A stretch of 64,000 bases of DNA from Pyrocephalus nanus (GCA_038380795.1 CM076266.1:36655425-36719424); one strand, 5' to 3'; shown: positions 25,050 to 38,000, numbered from the stretch's first letter. The notes: generated by a model from the letters alone, not told the origin. Made by a program: numbers and translations.

Positions 25050-25901
25050 GGTTCTTCATATAATTTTCTTACTGTATAGAAACCCAGTGTCCATCTTACA
25101 CTGGCTGTGGTGCAGAGGCAACATTTGAAGCAGATAACTGGCCGACCTGTGGCTCTGTCTACTGTGTTTTCATCTGTTGTTGCATCTGACAATCTGACTT
25201 TAAAAGTGAAGTAGTTCTTTCTCTATGCCTCTGTCATGACCTACAGCAACTGCTATTCAGGATACTACTAAACACTTACATTTACACCGTTCTTAAATGC
25301 ACTGGGAGGTTTTTCATTGTTACACACGCAAAAGGGAAAATTCTGTCTCTGATTTGGGTTTTGATTGCCTTGGTTTTCAGTTATTCCATTGACAGTTAAC
25401 TACTGGAAGGCACTTGGATGACCCAAGGAAGAAGAGGACAGGACTGGCAGGGGATCACTGCCTCCACATAGGTTTGTTGCAAAGGCTTAGTTTGTTGGTT
25501 CTTGCACTTCAGTCTGGGTCTGGCACGAGGCCATGGGTTACTGTTAGGCAAGAATGTCTCTGCACACTGGTACAGGAAGCTAATACCTGACATGAGCAAG
25601 AGTACCACGGTCTGACCAGAGGTACCACTGCCTGTTACTTGTGTGGGAATTGGGAATAGCCGTGTGGCACTAAGAATGCTGGAGTCAAGAAAGGTAATAT
25701 CCTTAGGAAGGACAAAGAAGTGCAAAAGGATAAAATCTCAGAATGGATATAACTCACAAATGTAAGGCTGCTGAGATGCAGAGTCGCTGTGTTCCCTGGG
25801 GTGCTCTGCAAGGAATGTGGAATGGTGTTGGATCTTGTTGTTAATTTTGTTTCATTCTTATTTTTGTCTCTCAAATTGATTTTGATATGTTGCAGTGATT
25901 A

Positions 25902-25965
25902 ACACAATCTATTATGATGGTGTAAGATATCTATGTGTTTACACCATCTATTATGATGGTGTAAA
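25902..25965. repeat. Tandem 24-bp repeat forming competing hairpins
   Basis: Two copies of a 24-bp unit (25902-25925 and 25941-25964, one mismatch, period 39). The second copy is an 11-bp-arm palindrome (25938-25948 with 25955-25965, loop TATTAT). Its left arm can instead pair with 25916-25925 of copy 1. Confidence 0.9.
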
Positions 25966-26055
25966 GTGTAAGAGTTAATGCTGGAACTGATCACAGGGGA
26001 GATAATTTGCATTGGATAAGCAAATGCATAAATTCTTGTTTTGTACTTGAAAATT

Positions 26056-26061
26056 AATAAA
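26056..26061 (+). terminator. Candidate HACL1 distal poly(A) signal
   Basis: AATAAA in AAATTAATAAAAAGTG, followed by T-rich sequence (TGCTGTTTCTCCTTT), as expected downstream of a cleavage site. Confidence 0.5.
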
Positions 26062-26352
26062 AAGTGATTTTCATGCTGTTTCTCCTTTAGTAAGAGTATT
26101 TGAATTATGTCAGCATTTTGTTTCAGCTGTTGGAAATCAGCTTATATGTTGGATTTCTAGAAGAGTTGTTGAATGGCTACAATAGCAACCACCATTCATT
26201 TTAATAAGTCAAGACATATGGAAAATGGAAAGCAAAGAATTTGAAACTGTGGGGAGGTGTTAACATAATGGATAACATCAGTTTCGATTTCATTGAGCTT
26301 TTAAAAAGTTCGAAAAAGGATTAACACTGCATTTCTTATTACCTTAGAAAGA

Positions 26353-26398
26353 CTTAATACCATGATAACATAGAAATTCTTGTGTTATCATGATTAAG
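26353..26398. repeat. 16-bp-stem inverted repeat
   Basis: CTTAAT-AC-CATGATAACA, a 12-nt loop, then TGTTATCATGATTAAG. It forms a 16-bp perfect stem with one 2-nt bulge, about 300 bp after the distal poly(A) candidate. Confidence 0.85.
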
Positions 26399-27253
26399 GT
26401 ATTTGAGATGAGAGAGTGCAGTTTCCATATAAGACTGAGGAGAGTGGAATCTGTGCTACTTTTATAGCTTATCTGCTTGATATTATGTTTTACACTATGG
26501 AGTTAATCTAAGTGTAGTGTTAGGCAGATGAAACTGTATGAAAGAGAACAGTTTCAAAGATGAGACAGAAACAAGCTATCTCTGAAATGTCCTAGTTTTA
26601 TTAAAAGGAGAAAAAAATTACAGATGTTGTGAGTCTGGAGAATGCTGAGAATCCATGTGGCTCTAGCCAACTGGAAATTTTCCTTCAAGGCCAGAACATG
26701 GAATTAAAGGTATTAACCAGACTCAACACGCCAAACTCAAGAGGAAATAAATGCCTGGACTTCCACTGAGGGAAGATGATTTGGAAGAGGTACCAAATGT
26801 AATTTTTTGAGGCATACCAAGAGTAGTGTTTAAATCAGATGCAGTTATGAGTCCCTTTCTTTTCGTGGCTTTCAGGTAAATAAAAAACACTTGAAATGTT
26901 GTTGCATGTGTTATGGGTGACCTCCATCAATCGTTAATCTAGTTCCTGTGAAGGCTTTTCTCACAGAGGCCTGCCCAGTTCACAGGGTTGGGAAGCCCAG
27001 AAGTTCAAGACAAGCAGCACTTTTCTTCTTCGAAGAGACATGAAAGGGGTTGGAGCCTGGGACCAACGAGTGGTACAGGATAAGTGTTACAAAGATGGCC
27101 AAAACCCAGCAGGTAATTTCATAATGGGACCAGAGGTGAAACTATCAGCAGCCACAATGAAACAGCCGATGTTGTAATCAAAATCCCCATTGCAGCTCTT
27201 TTTATGCTATTTAAAGAGCTTGGTGGCTGTGCTTAGTAGAGAAAACAGTGCTT

Positions 27254-27297
27254 GGCCCTCCTCTACTTAGTGATGTTCTGAGATCAGACGAGGTATC
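27254..27297 (-). repeat. 5S rRNA-like segment, possible 5S-derived SINE relic
   Basis: The minus strand reads CTCGTCTGATCTCAGAA, one mismatch from the vertebrate 5S rRNA segment CTCGTCTGATCTCGGAA. A gapped continuation (TAAGTAGAGG...GGCC) resembles the 5S box A region TAAGCAGGGTCGGGCC. Beyond about 45 bp the similarity fades. It may be a 5S pseudogene or the head of a 5S-derived SINE such as AmnSINE1. Confidence 0.4.
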
Positions 27298-29248
27298 AAA
27301 GCTGAGCTTCTATATGACATACAGGCAATGTGACTTCTGTCAATTTACTTACTTAAAACTGAATATTGTAATGAGTAAGAAATTCTTTTGATGATTTGAT
27401 TGAAACCAGATGGAGAAGGTTTCAGCCATCCTCAGTAAAGCAGACCCTTCCAGTTAATTATGGCACATACTAATATAAATATTGCAGTGTCTGTTCTTTC
27501 CAGGAATCTCTAAGTTGCCTGAAACAGTGCCGAAATAAGTAAGAGGAATTAATAGAATGATGGTTTGCTTGCTTAAGTCAATATTCTGAGAAATTTTGGG
27601 TTTCATCAATCTTTTCAAGGGGATGATAGAGAAGACAGGAAAGCACACTTCTAAAAATGTTGCAGTTCTTTTCCTTTTTGTCAGCTATAGGATGTCTGAA
27701 CAATCCAACTAGCAATTATTGCTTAATACTTTGGGTCATATTCTAAACTGGATGCAGAGAAGAGATGCTTTTGAAAACAGGATATGAATTGCAGTATTTT
27801 GGAGCTGAAGAAATGGATTAGCAGTTTTAGGGTTTTGTAAATGACTGGACACAAAAATGTCAGCAGCTTAGAACATGTTTGCACACAGCTGATGGCAGAT
27901 GTCCTCTGGTACTTAATGCTGGTAATATTACCAACATGAGGAAGGTAGAAGACTCACATAAGCCTTTTTACATCTCCTGTGTACACAGCAACATAAGTCT
28001 TTGTGGCTTTTGATTCTGGAAAGCAATCACCATTCCCGGGCATGAATTTTGTGTGGTGACTACCTGTAGTTGCTGTTGGAACATGAAACTTAGCATAACC
28101 TGCAAGCAACAAAGCTGTTGGGCAGAGAGGCCCTTCTGTTCTCCTATGGCTACAGTGGGTTTGGTTCCCTCTGCATCACCCTGCAGCTCTTGTGGTGGTG
28201 CAGTGTTGACATACACTCAGGCAGTCATCCAAGCTAGAGCTTCACAGTGTCTGCATACAAGTCCCTCTTTAATGAAATCAGCATATTAATTTTTTTTCAA
28301 AAAATTACACTTTCTCAAGTGTTTGAAAAACTTGTCTTCTCTCCTTTGCACTATCATTAAGATCATGTGCATGTATGGCATTTTATAAGCCTTGGGGGTA
28401 GGAGGTGCTGATACCAGTACTGGTGGAGTTGCAGGCACACCTCAGGTTCCAGCCAAAGCAGCGCATTCTTCTTAGAGAAAGGAGCCATGGCAGCTGGGAT
28501 TTAGGTGTATGAAAGCCTATGAAAGCCTCCTTAGGCAGGCCATGAACCTTGTGCTTGCTCTGCAAAAACAGGGATATCATTCAAGTGGTCAGAAAATTAG
28601 TAAAATCCATGTTAGGGAAAATTAATATTTCAGCCCTACCAGAGATTTAAAGCTATCACACCTAAGCAGCTAATGCTGGGCCTCATCCTATTTAGCTGAA
28701 ATCTTATTACTGCTTTTAGTGTGAGATATCTGTTATTTTTCTCAAAGTTTTCATCCCTGTGTGCCAAATTGTGCCAAATTGCTGTTTGGTAGGGATGTCT
28801 TAAATACAAATGATTGAAACTTCAAAAGTAGGACTTTATAATGGAAATGCTAATGCAGCCTTAATTACAGTTCCCTAATTCTGCAAGGGGTGATGGGAAA
28901 ATACACTTGTCTAGTTTGGTTAGGTTCAGTTATCCTCTGTTTGGAAGATGACAATCCTGGCATCCTGGAATCATTGGGCAATGTGCTGTGCCCAGCTATT
29001 TTCTATGGCTGCCATGGTAACTGTGCCCTGGCCTTCAAAACTTGAAGCTTTGTAAAAAGACAAAGCCTCTCCATCCCTAGCCTGAACCAGCATGTCTTGA
29101 AATCAGAATGAAATTTGTCATCAGCTTACAAAAACAGGGCAGTTTTAAAACGTGGAAGTAGGTTGTCCAACAGCTACAGTGACAGAGAAGTCTCACTGAG
29201 TTCTGCTTGCTGTAGTGTCACGGTCAGCACTTGTGGCTGTCCATTTGC

Positions 29249-29340
29249 TTAAAAAAAAAAAAAAAACCAAAACCACACAAAAAAAAACCCAAAAAAAACA
29301 ACAAAACAAACAAAAAAAACCACCAAAAAAAAACCAGCAA
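29249..29340. repeat. A-rich low-complexity stretch
   Basis: Runs of 7-16 A separated by CC, CAC or CAA. No retroposed gene body is recognisable next to it. Confidence 0.9.
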
Positions 29341-31592
29341 GCAAATTTGGTAACTTGCTGCTACTTTCTTTCATTCTTCTGTGACCTATTTCTTTACCTA
29401 TCCCCAGCTTTTTAACGTTGCTTCTTTTGTCAGGCCTTTGGATAAGCCCACGAGTGTTTATCTACTACTGCTCCCCAAGTGGATTCAGCAGCTCTGCTCC
29501 TGGCTTTGCATTCTGCAAGGCAGAGGATCCCTAAATATTTAGTGTCCAGAGGTATCCAGGAGAAGAGAGGTAAACAGGGATGGGAAAATGAAGCATCGTA
29601 CTATTTTAAAGACAAGGTATCTAAAGCTTTTTCAGGCCCTGATTTGGCAAGGCAGCTGTGCACATACTTCATTTCAGGAGCAGCTTCACTGATTTCACTT
29701 GCACACCTGAAGTTACACTCATGATTGTTTTCCTGAATCAGTGGTGCTCTGGCCACTCTACAGAAGACTGCTGTGCCTTTTGTAAGGGACATTATCCTGG
29801 GTGTGTATGCACTGATGTTTGGGTCCACACTTGTTGACATCTTAATGGTGTAGTGGGCTGCAGTGCAGTATGAAAGTATGCAGCTCTCTGGAATGAAGAG
29901 AATAGTGTGAGCATTAAAACAATAATAACTTTTTTCCATTCAAAAATACTGACAGAGAAAAAAAAGAAGATTTTGTTTTATGGTGTCTCAACTCTGTGTT
30001 GATTCGACTTTTTGGCGAGCTAGATGATAAATCACTTAAATTAGTGAAAGCCAATTACTGCCAGATATTCCTCTGTTCTGCAACTCCAGCAGCACTGCAG
30101 TGATACCAGTGCAAGCAGGGAATTCTGCAGACCTTTGTTAATAATAGTAAATAACAGCAATAGACAATCCAAGTAAAAATAAGATTAAAAAAATAGCACT
30201 CTTTCTACCTCTTCTAGATGTAAATACCAAAAACAGACTGGCTTATAGCTGTAATTTGTTTGTGATTCACCACTGTAGGATGTTGAAGACTATTTATGTA
30301 CGCCCATACTAGTAACTGCAGATCTCATTTGGCCAGGACTCCAGTTGTCAAGGCCATTGTCCTCAGGATTTCTTTGAGCATCTTTTTCCTATGGAACATT
30401 AATCTATCAAGAACGTTGAGATTTTGAGTGTTTGTCCAGGATTTCCAAAACCTGGCAATCCTGGATGTACCTCTTGTCTGTGCAAATGCATGAGCATGTA
30501 TGATGAGTGCATCTCATCCAAGAAGCATCATGTGATCTGCATGGAGATCCAGCACAATGAGAACGTGTTTGGTGTACTCTGTATGCACCAAATAACCATG
30601 GAGCATCTTGAGGAGCCATCAAACTTTCTGCACAGTTGATCAACGCATTCAGCAAGTCCATCAGCTTTGATGGAAGTCACTTTGAATTATCCCATAACCT
30701 TTGTACATGTCCTTCACTCTTTTGTCCTGTAGTCATCAATAGAAAAAGAAATATATTGATAGGGGTTACTCACAGGAGTAAAAAAACCTGGTTTCCCCAG
30801 CCAGTTTTGTGTTTCTGCAGACACAGAGTATAAAGAAAAGAGGAGGCCAGAAGGCTACTACTTGTTGTGCAATGTATAAAATCCATAAAGGGACTAATTT
30901 GCGAAAAGGTGTTGCTTTTGGAAGTTGCATGGCATCAGTGTCCTGCCTTCAATGTCCTCCTTCACCCTGGTCATCCAGTGGGTGGCTTTCTAAAGGCTGA
31001 CTAGGGCTGGCTTGCCTTTGACTGGCCAGCTGCCTGTGTTCTGGTAGCCAGCTGGGTGACTGGCATGAGTGGAGCTGTGGAGTAAGACAGAACTTCATTG
31101 TGTGGTTGAATTTATTTCATCTCATAGCTACTGCATCTGTTCCTACTTTGGCTCCTGAATTAAATTTATATACACCATCAAGGAAATTATGAAGCCATTC
31201 ATTCTCTTTCTGCATTTATTATCTTTCTTACTTCAGCAACTGCCCTTGTGCTTCACATAATGCCATATTCCAAGGTAACTTTACCTATATTGTGATAGTA
31301 TTAAATCTAAATTCTAGATGTAATTGATTCAGATGTGCAAAATTGAACAGGTGTTTTTATTGTGAAAAGCAATTGTTGCTAAATAACTATCTAACAAGGA
31401 AACTATAATTACAAATAATCTTTTCCATCTTCCACAGTAATTGAATGAACAGAATTCTTCTGTACTACTTTGCAGACATAAGCTGTTACTGTAATATTGC
31501 ATTAACACTGGGTTGTTGTTTTACCTTTACCCCACTCAGCAAAAGAGCTTTCAGACTTTTGGACTAGAAAGTCTCAATTATATATTAAGCAT

Positions 31593-31842
31593 TTTGATAG
31601 AACAAGGGGCAATGGTTTTAAACTAAAAGAAGTTTGATTTAGACTAGATATAAAGGAAAAAAAATTTATAATAAGAATGGTGAGACACTGGAACCGCTTG
31701 TCCCAAGAGTTGGTGGATATCCTATCCCTGGAAACATTCAAGATCAGGTTGAATGGGACTCTGAGCAACCTTGTCTCATTGAAATGTCCCTGCTTATTGC
31801 AGGGGGTTGGACTGGATGACCCAAACTGTTCTATTATTATCT
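31593..31842 (+). mobile_element. Old CR1 LINE fragment
   Basis: A diverged CR1 3' end in plus sense. GTGAGACACTGGAACCGCTT, ATCCCTGGAAACATTCAAGA and GGTTGGACTGGATGACCC match the CR1 ORF2 end and 3' UTR, but the terminal repeat is decayed. Confidence 0.85.
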
Positions 31843-34741
31843 TTGTCCTTCTAACTAGAACTGTGTTCATTCAAGAATTTGATGATATTTTATCTTCATT
31901 TTATCTTGGCTTGTTGGTATAGTACCTGCCAACCAAAAGTGGAGAGGGCTAGCAAGAAGCCTTCGATTTAACAAGTATTCAATAATTCCTGCATAAAGAA
32001 AGGTTGATATATACTATTTACATGTTAGCATCATCAGCAGATTCTTCCGCCCACTTCTAAGTGGTGGTCTGGGTTGAAGAGGCCAAGCAACTGCTACTTG
32101 AGCAGGTAAACTGTGCTGGCTATTTTTTTGCTTCATATGTTTTTTGGCTTTTGACATTTTTAATTGCTATGGCATCTACCCAAAATATGAATTTTTTTTA
32201 TAAAATGCAGTTGATACCCTGTGATAAAACTGTGGGGTCTTTACCTCTGAACACTGACCTGCAGGTGACATTTGGTGTTCTGAGGTTTTCACTGTGGAAA
32301 AATTTTTTTTAAAGTGAAGTCCTCAAAATCTTATATTCTCACTTAGGCCATGGGGGTATCTTATAAGTTTCAGAAACTGCATTGTGGAAACTTTGCTGTG
32401 TTTCTTTCTTCAGCTAATGTTATCTAAAATAGAATTACTGCCAAAGCCATTGTATTTCCATTCTTTGTTTTATATATGTGTATTGTATATTTGTATTTCC
32501 ATTCACTTCTGATTTCTGAATAGCAATTCTAGGTGAGACAAGAGTAAGAGCTACGCAGTAAATATCGCTTCACTTTCTAGCAAATGCATAATTTAATCTA
32601 AAAAAAATTAAGATTTTTTAAAACTACTTCCCAAGTATTTTAAGTATTTTTATTCCCAAATGTTTATGGGATCTTTTCCAGTGGTTGCATCATGAAGTTG
32701 TATTAATGTGGATTTTCCCTACACCAGCAGCAGCACAAAATACTCCAGAAAGAAAAAAAGAAACCTTTGTTATTGATTGCTGTTTGGAGGATAGAGACAA
32801 GGACATATCTCACAGAACTGGCCTTAACTACCTGGTGGAGAGCTCTCTGCGGGGACCAGAAGCCTTGCATCAGCTTCACGAGCCCATGGGAGTAGCCTGG
32901 AGGAATGCACTGCCTGACTGAGCAAGTTCACATGGCAGATAGTTCAGGGCCTGGAAAGCACACGTTTGTCAAGTCTCTCATGCCAGACTCACTCTGCTAC
33001 ATGACACTTCCTCTCCTCAGGATTCTCCCTATCACATGCACCAATGCCACGGAGGTCAGAAATAAGCTGTGTAACCAGGTGTATGTCCTTGTCATCCAGC
33101 ATGGATGCCACTTAGCACGAAGTGTCAGTTTGATGTGCTGTCACCTGACTAAGTCAAAAGCAATAATCCCACAGCTGTTGTCCATTTTATTCCCAACAAA
33201 CTTTGCTCTTCTCCTGATTAAACCATTAGCAGCCTCGCCAGCAGTCTCAGCCAGTAAGACCAACACATTAAAATTAGAGGAAACAGAACACAAAGGGCTT
33301 GCCCTTTGACATGGCCTGGGTTGCTGCCCTGTAATGAGAGCTCTTCAATAAAAATCCGAGTTGATGAACTACCACTATATCATGAAGGTCTTTTATGTGA
33401 TTAGGGCTTGTAATGATGAACTTCCCAAGGGCTATTCCTTTCCCTCTGAGATGCAGCATGCCAAGAGAAATAAGGGCACTTCCTTAATCCATGGTCATCT
33501 TGGTCAAAGAAGAAAGAGGCCAGAGCACTATCTTCACCATAAAGAGCCAAATACAAAAAAGTAACCAACAGTGGAATAAAGTTGATTAAGTTCAAAAAGA
33601 AATTCTATTATCCAACATATTGCAGTATGTTGCAGCACTAGAGATTTTAGAAAGCCTTATGGTTATATTAAGCATGTCCTTTAACGATAAAAATATATCA
33701 GGCAGATGTGATTGTTCTTATGTAGCCATTACATTTAGAAAGATTTTGTCAATATTTTGCAGTGTCTTGTAAGTAACAGCCAAGACTGTTTAGCTGGAGT
33801 TGTGGAAATGCATCATTTTGCTCTTCAATGGAGTTAGTGCCCAGGGGCACATGTCATCATCTCTCTCAATGAGCACTTTTCTCTAACAAAAAAAAAAATC
33901 TGTAATTAATCAAAACTATTTTTGTGTTCATCTTGGGGGAACAAAAAAGCAATGACAAAGAAAACCATCTCCATCTGGGAGACAGTAATGATGTTTTTCA
34001 CAGTAAAGGATGTACCTCTGATTTTCATGGAAACCACTGTGGGATTCCAGGAAGAGCAGAGGATCTCTCTGCTAGTTATTCAGAGAGTGCAAATTAATTT
34101 GCAAAGCCCTGTGGCTTGCAAAAAGGCACAGAAACACCAAACTCATGTACAGGTAGCAAGGGCACCTGCTGCTTTTCAGAGAACTGGAGGTTTGTTTTCC
34201 TTGCACAGTGTGGTGTAGTGTGTTGACTGTCACCACCCGCAGAGCTGATAGCGTTTCACTCACCCCATTATGCACATGTATTGTTTCCTCCACCTGTTGC
34301 ACCCCATCAGTAAACTCTGTGCAGTCCTACAGTGTCTGGCACTACCAGTGATACTGTCGTTTTCACTCAAATCCTAAGTGTTTATCGGTTTGTGAAGCCT
34401 TTGTGACATCCCTCACCCCGAGCTGCACTCTGTACATGAATGCAGCACTCATAGCTATCAGGGATAAGCAGATGTTAGGTCACTGCTCATCTTTCTCATT
34501 AAGGCAATTAGTGACCTGTAGAAGATGATCAATCAGGGATTTTATCCATCTCGATGCCGGTGTCTGGTTGCCTGCACTGAAGGATGCTGTTTATAGTCCA
34601 GTTCTTAATTTCTCCCGTTCCTGCTCATCATTATTATTATCCAAAGTGCCTTTTTGCTTCTGTTAGCAAAACCAGAATTCCCCCATGCCCCAGTTTTAGC
34701 AGCTAATGTCCACAATAGGGGCAACTGATCCAGCACAGGAG

Positions 34742-34990
34742 TTAAATATAACCGTGTCTAGTGTAAGGAGAAGATTTAATGGGAAATGGTTGGCATTCCT
34801 TCTTCCTAAAGGCACGGGGAGGGAGGGGGGAGAGAGAGACGTACACACACAGACAGACACACACATCCCATAGCGAGGGAAGAGGCAGAGAGCAGGCAAG
34901 GCAGAGAGGCAGTGAGGGTAGCAAGAGAGCCAGCCCCAAAGCAGCCCTGCCTGCGCCTCTGAGCTGGAATCTGCCAGAGCACAGCCAGCA
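34742..34990 (+). promoter_or_regulatory. COLQ: COLQ upstream promoter and 5' UTR candidate
   Basis: TTAAATATAA at 34742-34751 fits both a TATA-like element and the MEF2 consensus YTAWWWWTAR. An E-box CAACTG lies at 34722-34727. Downstream are a G-run cluster (34816-34832) and a CA/GACA repeat, then purine-rich sequence up to the ATG. The TSS is not fixed. MEF2 and E-boxes would fit muscle expression, which is known for COLQ; use here is inference. Confidence 0.5.
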
Positions 34991-35095
34991 TGTTGGTCCT
35001 CAGCCTGCTTGCCTGGGGATCTTACCTGCCGCTTCTCCTCTGCTTTGCTTTATCTCAGACTGCGTACGCTGACAATGTCTTCTCAATTTCAGCAG
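34990..35095 (+). CDS. COLQ: COLQ coding exon 1, signal peptide (residues 1-35)
   Basis: [20 protein letters not shown] then [15 protein letters not shown], aligning residue for residue with the human leader that ends PISA. Donor GCAG|GTAAAT, phase 1. The hydrophobic core and AYA give a clear secretion signal. Confidence 0.93.
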
Positions 35096-38000
35096 GTAAA
35101 TTGCTTTAAGTCTCGTTACTTTTCCTTGCTTGGAGCACTCTGCACTCTGATTCTTGCACTTTCTGGTGATTGGAAACACATGAGAAAAGAAAAACAAATA
35201 CTTCAAATCGCAGATCTCGGTGGAGGGGTTTTGCACTGCAGACCTGTTCTGCCACATGCCAGGACATTTTGTTGCTTGCTTGGTTTTGCTTTTTGCTTTA
35301 CAGTTTCTGGTTTTAAACCCCTCCCTTCCCTTCCCCATGAGAAATAATAGACAAGATCCTCAGCTGCTCTAAAATGCTTTTTTTTCCATTGGCTTCTGTG
35401 GTGCTGTGCTAATTCATGGATCTGGCCCAATTAGTGTATTACTGGCATGTCTGCATGTTTCTTTAAGCTATTTTGGATGGGTTCAGGTAGATTACAGCAA
35501 GGGAAAGAAAAGAAAATAAATCTCAATGTATATCTGCTTCTATAAATAAAGCCCTGACCTCAATGAGTGGTGCTGGAGTCCGACTGGGTGTTATCAGAAT
35601 AAACATCATCTGGCTCTGGCTATGACACTAACAAATACTCAGATGACTTACATAGCAAACAAGAGTCCACTGCATGGAAAATCCCTGCTGGGCAAAGACA
35701 AAACAAATTAGTTGTCAGCTGAGCCAGGGCACTGGAGATCCCTCTTAATAGATTTTACAGTTTCAGCAGCAAGACTTTCCTTCAGTCATGTTCTGTGTGA
35801 AGGAAGGGGAAAGCTGGTGCAAGCTCTGACTCCATCTCTTCTTTGAGGAACTTCCACCAATTTATGGCAAATCACTGTCTCCTACTTTCTGTCTGCTACT
35901 CTGTATCTGTCAATAGAGATGGTTCTAATTAATGTGCTGGATTCCTGTGGTGTCAGATTTGAGATGTTTCTACTGAGATTTGTAGGTCAGGGCCAGCTGT
36001 ACCTACGGATCCTTCCCATGGCTTTCACAGTGACCAAAGGGGTGCATATTTTAAATCTGTATGTAAAGATCAACCTTAGACATGAATCTAGAGGCACACA
36101 GCCTTTCTTGTCCTCTAACCTCTCTGGTGTGCCCACAGAGCCAGATGGTTTACATTTGAGGCATTTATGAGGGAAGGGTGATCAGGAGGGAACCTTTTGT
36201 GAGAGGTTAGGTGTCTGCACTAAAGCAGCACTAACACTATGCATGATCTCTTCCAGGGGTTTTTAACAAATATTTTGAAATGTGCAGAATTAGTACACTG
36301 TATTTCACTCCCAATGGTTTGAACAGTCCATTCATATTCAAATATTAAGAGTCTGAGGGCCACAAGAGTAATTCCTTGGGAAAAGCCCTATAGCATTAAA
36401 TAATGCACCCATTAGAGTTCTGTAATTATTTCAGACAGCTTGTAAGATAACATAGAAAAACCTAAAGTTCAAAGAAGTACATACTTTGATAAAAATTTAA
36501 TCCCTTTTCTTCAACCTTTAGGAACTAACAATTTTTTCCACTAAGCTCTGCAGGATGCTACAAAGCATTTCCATTTGTTATCTTTTCAAAGGGATATGCT
36601 TTTTCTATTATGTTGAGATTTGTTAACACTGAGGTACAAAAATCATGAACATTTATGTTCTCTGATATGCTCCAAATTACTTTGCAATAGCATGTAAGTC
36701 ATTAGACCTCAAAACTTGTTTTGAAGAGCTTTATATTTATCTGACATTAGTAGATGTCACCTAGACAAACAAGAATTTTACGTTTTCATTGCCTTCTCCT
36801 GTGGCACACACATTTGAACTGTCCTCTTAAAAAATAAGCATTCAGTGAATAACCTGAACCTTAGAAGAGGAAAGACTTGTCATTTCTGCTGAAACCATAG
36901 CAGAAGAGATAAGCATGAAGGAAAATGCCAGATTCTGCTCTTTGCAAGAGAGTATTTCCCATAGCACAGCCCTGGAGGCTTATTTGTGTGAGACCCCAGG
37001 GCTTCCCAGGCAGAGACTGCAGCCATGCATGCCCCTTTCCTCCCCCATCCACACAGGCCAACAGCTTCTGGTTTCATGCTCAGGGAAGGTGTGAACCTGA
37101 TCATGAGATCTGTTTCCCAGTGTTTGGGCAAATCCTCACCCCAAGCTCTGCTCCATGGCAAAGCCCCATGCTGTGCTCTCCTGGCCAAGACACCAAAAAT
37201 AACTTTTATACCCCACAAGCTCTTAGTGAGGCTTCTGCCACAAATGAATTTTCAATGTTTATTTGATAATATGTGGAAAAAAAAAAACCAGTTGGCAGAT
37301 GATTCAGCCATAATCCTACAACCACAGGACTGAATTAAGAGATGTACTCTGGGGAGCTGTTACATACCTGTGTGCCATTACTATTTGTTAATCAGGGCTA
37401 TTTGTTATGAAAAATGACATAATAAAGCATTCACTTAGTGCTTTGGTTACATCTGCATTTTAAAAAACTTCTAAGAAAATAGCAATAAGTTCTGTATTTG
37501 CTGGTAGAAATCTCACAGTGGGTACAGAAGATGAATTAATTCCATTTACATTCTCAGTTGTTTCAGTGGTTTCTCAAATGTTCCCTGACTGTCAGCTGAG
37601 TCAATTATTCGTATCTGGCACCAGGATGCAATTTCACATTTAAAGAATGGATTTCAGCACTACACTTGCAAATTCTGAAACTAATCATATTTAACAGTGA
37701 GGATGTTTTTAAGCGATGACTTGTCTTTCCTATAGTTGCGAAAATGCATTTGGGAATTTTCCAGAGATGTCTGAAAACTTCTGGGCTAAAAATACTTTTA
37801 TTTCTTTCCTCACACATCTTTGCAGAGCAACAGGTCACAAATAAGGAGGTTTACAGGTCACAAGCAGTAATTAGAAAGCAGAGGTAAACAACCAGTAGGA
37901 CTGGAAAGTGTTTGCAGAATAACTGGGGAAAGAAGAAGAATCCAGATCTTTGTTTTGCTGCCAGCTCCACCTTATAGTCCCATCAGCCTCAAGCAACAGT

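Larger units (their letters stand above)
24057..26080 (+). other. HACL1: Probable HACL1 3' UTR
   Basis: Follows the TAG stop. Candidate poly(A) signals are AATAAA at 25044-25049 and AATAAA at 26056-26061, with ATTAAA at 24334-24339 and 24617-24622. The actual ends are unknown. It contains an A-rich stretch (about 24845-24965) and a palindromic tandem repeat (25902-25965). Confidence 0.55.
26081..34740. other. HACL1-COLQ intergenic region
   Basis: About 8.7 kb without a recognised gene. It holds an old CR1 (31593-31842), a 5S-like segment (27254-27297), an A-rich simple stretch (29249-29340), and two overlapping unrecognised open frames at 32685-33309, which look like chance. Confidence 0.7.

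Noticed and set aside
29249..29340. A-rich stretch as the tail of a processed pseudogene
   Set aside because: No gene-like body is visible upstream on either strand; it is best described as low complexity.
35009..35347. Open frames on both strands around COLQ exon 1
   Set aside because: Out of frame with the signal peptide exon, and they run into the intron.
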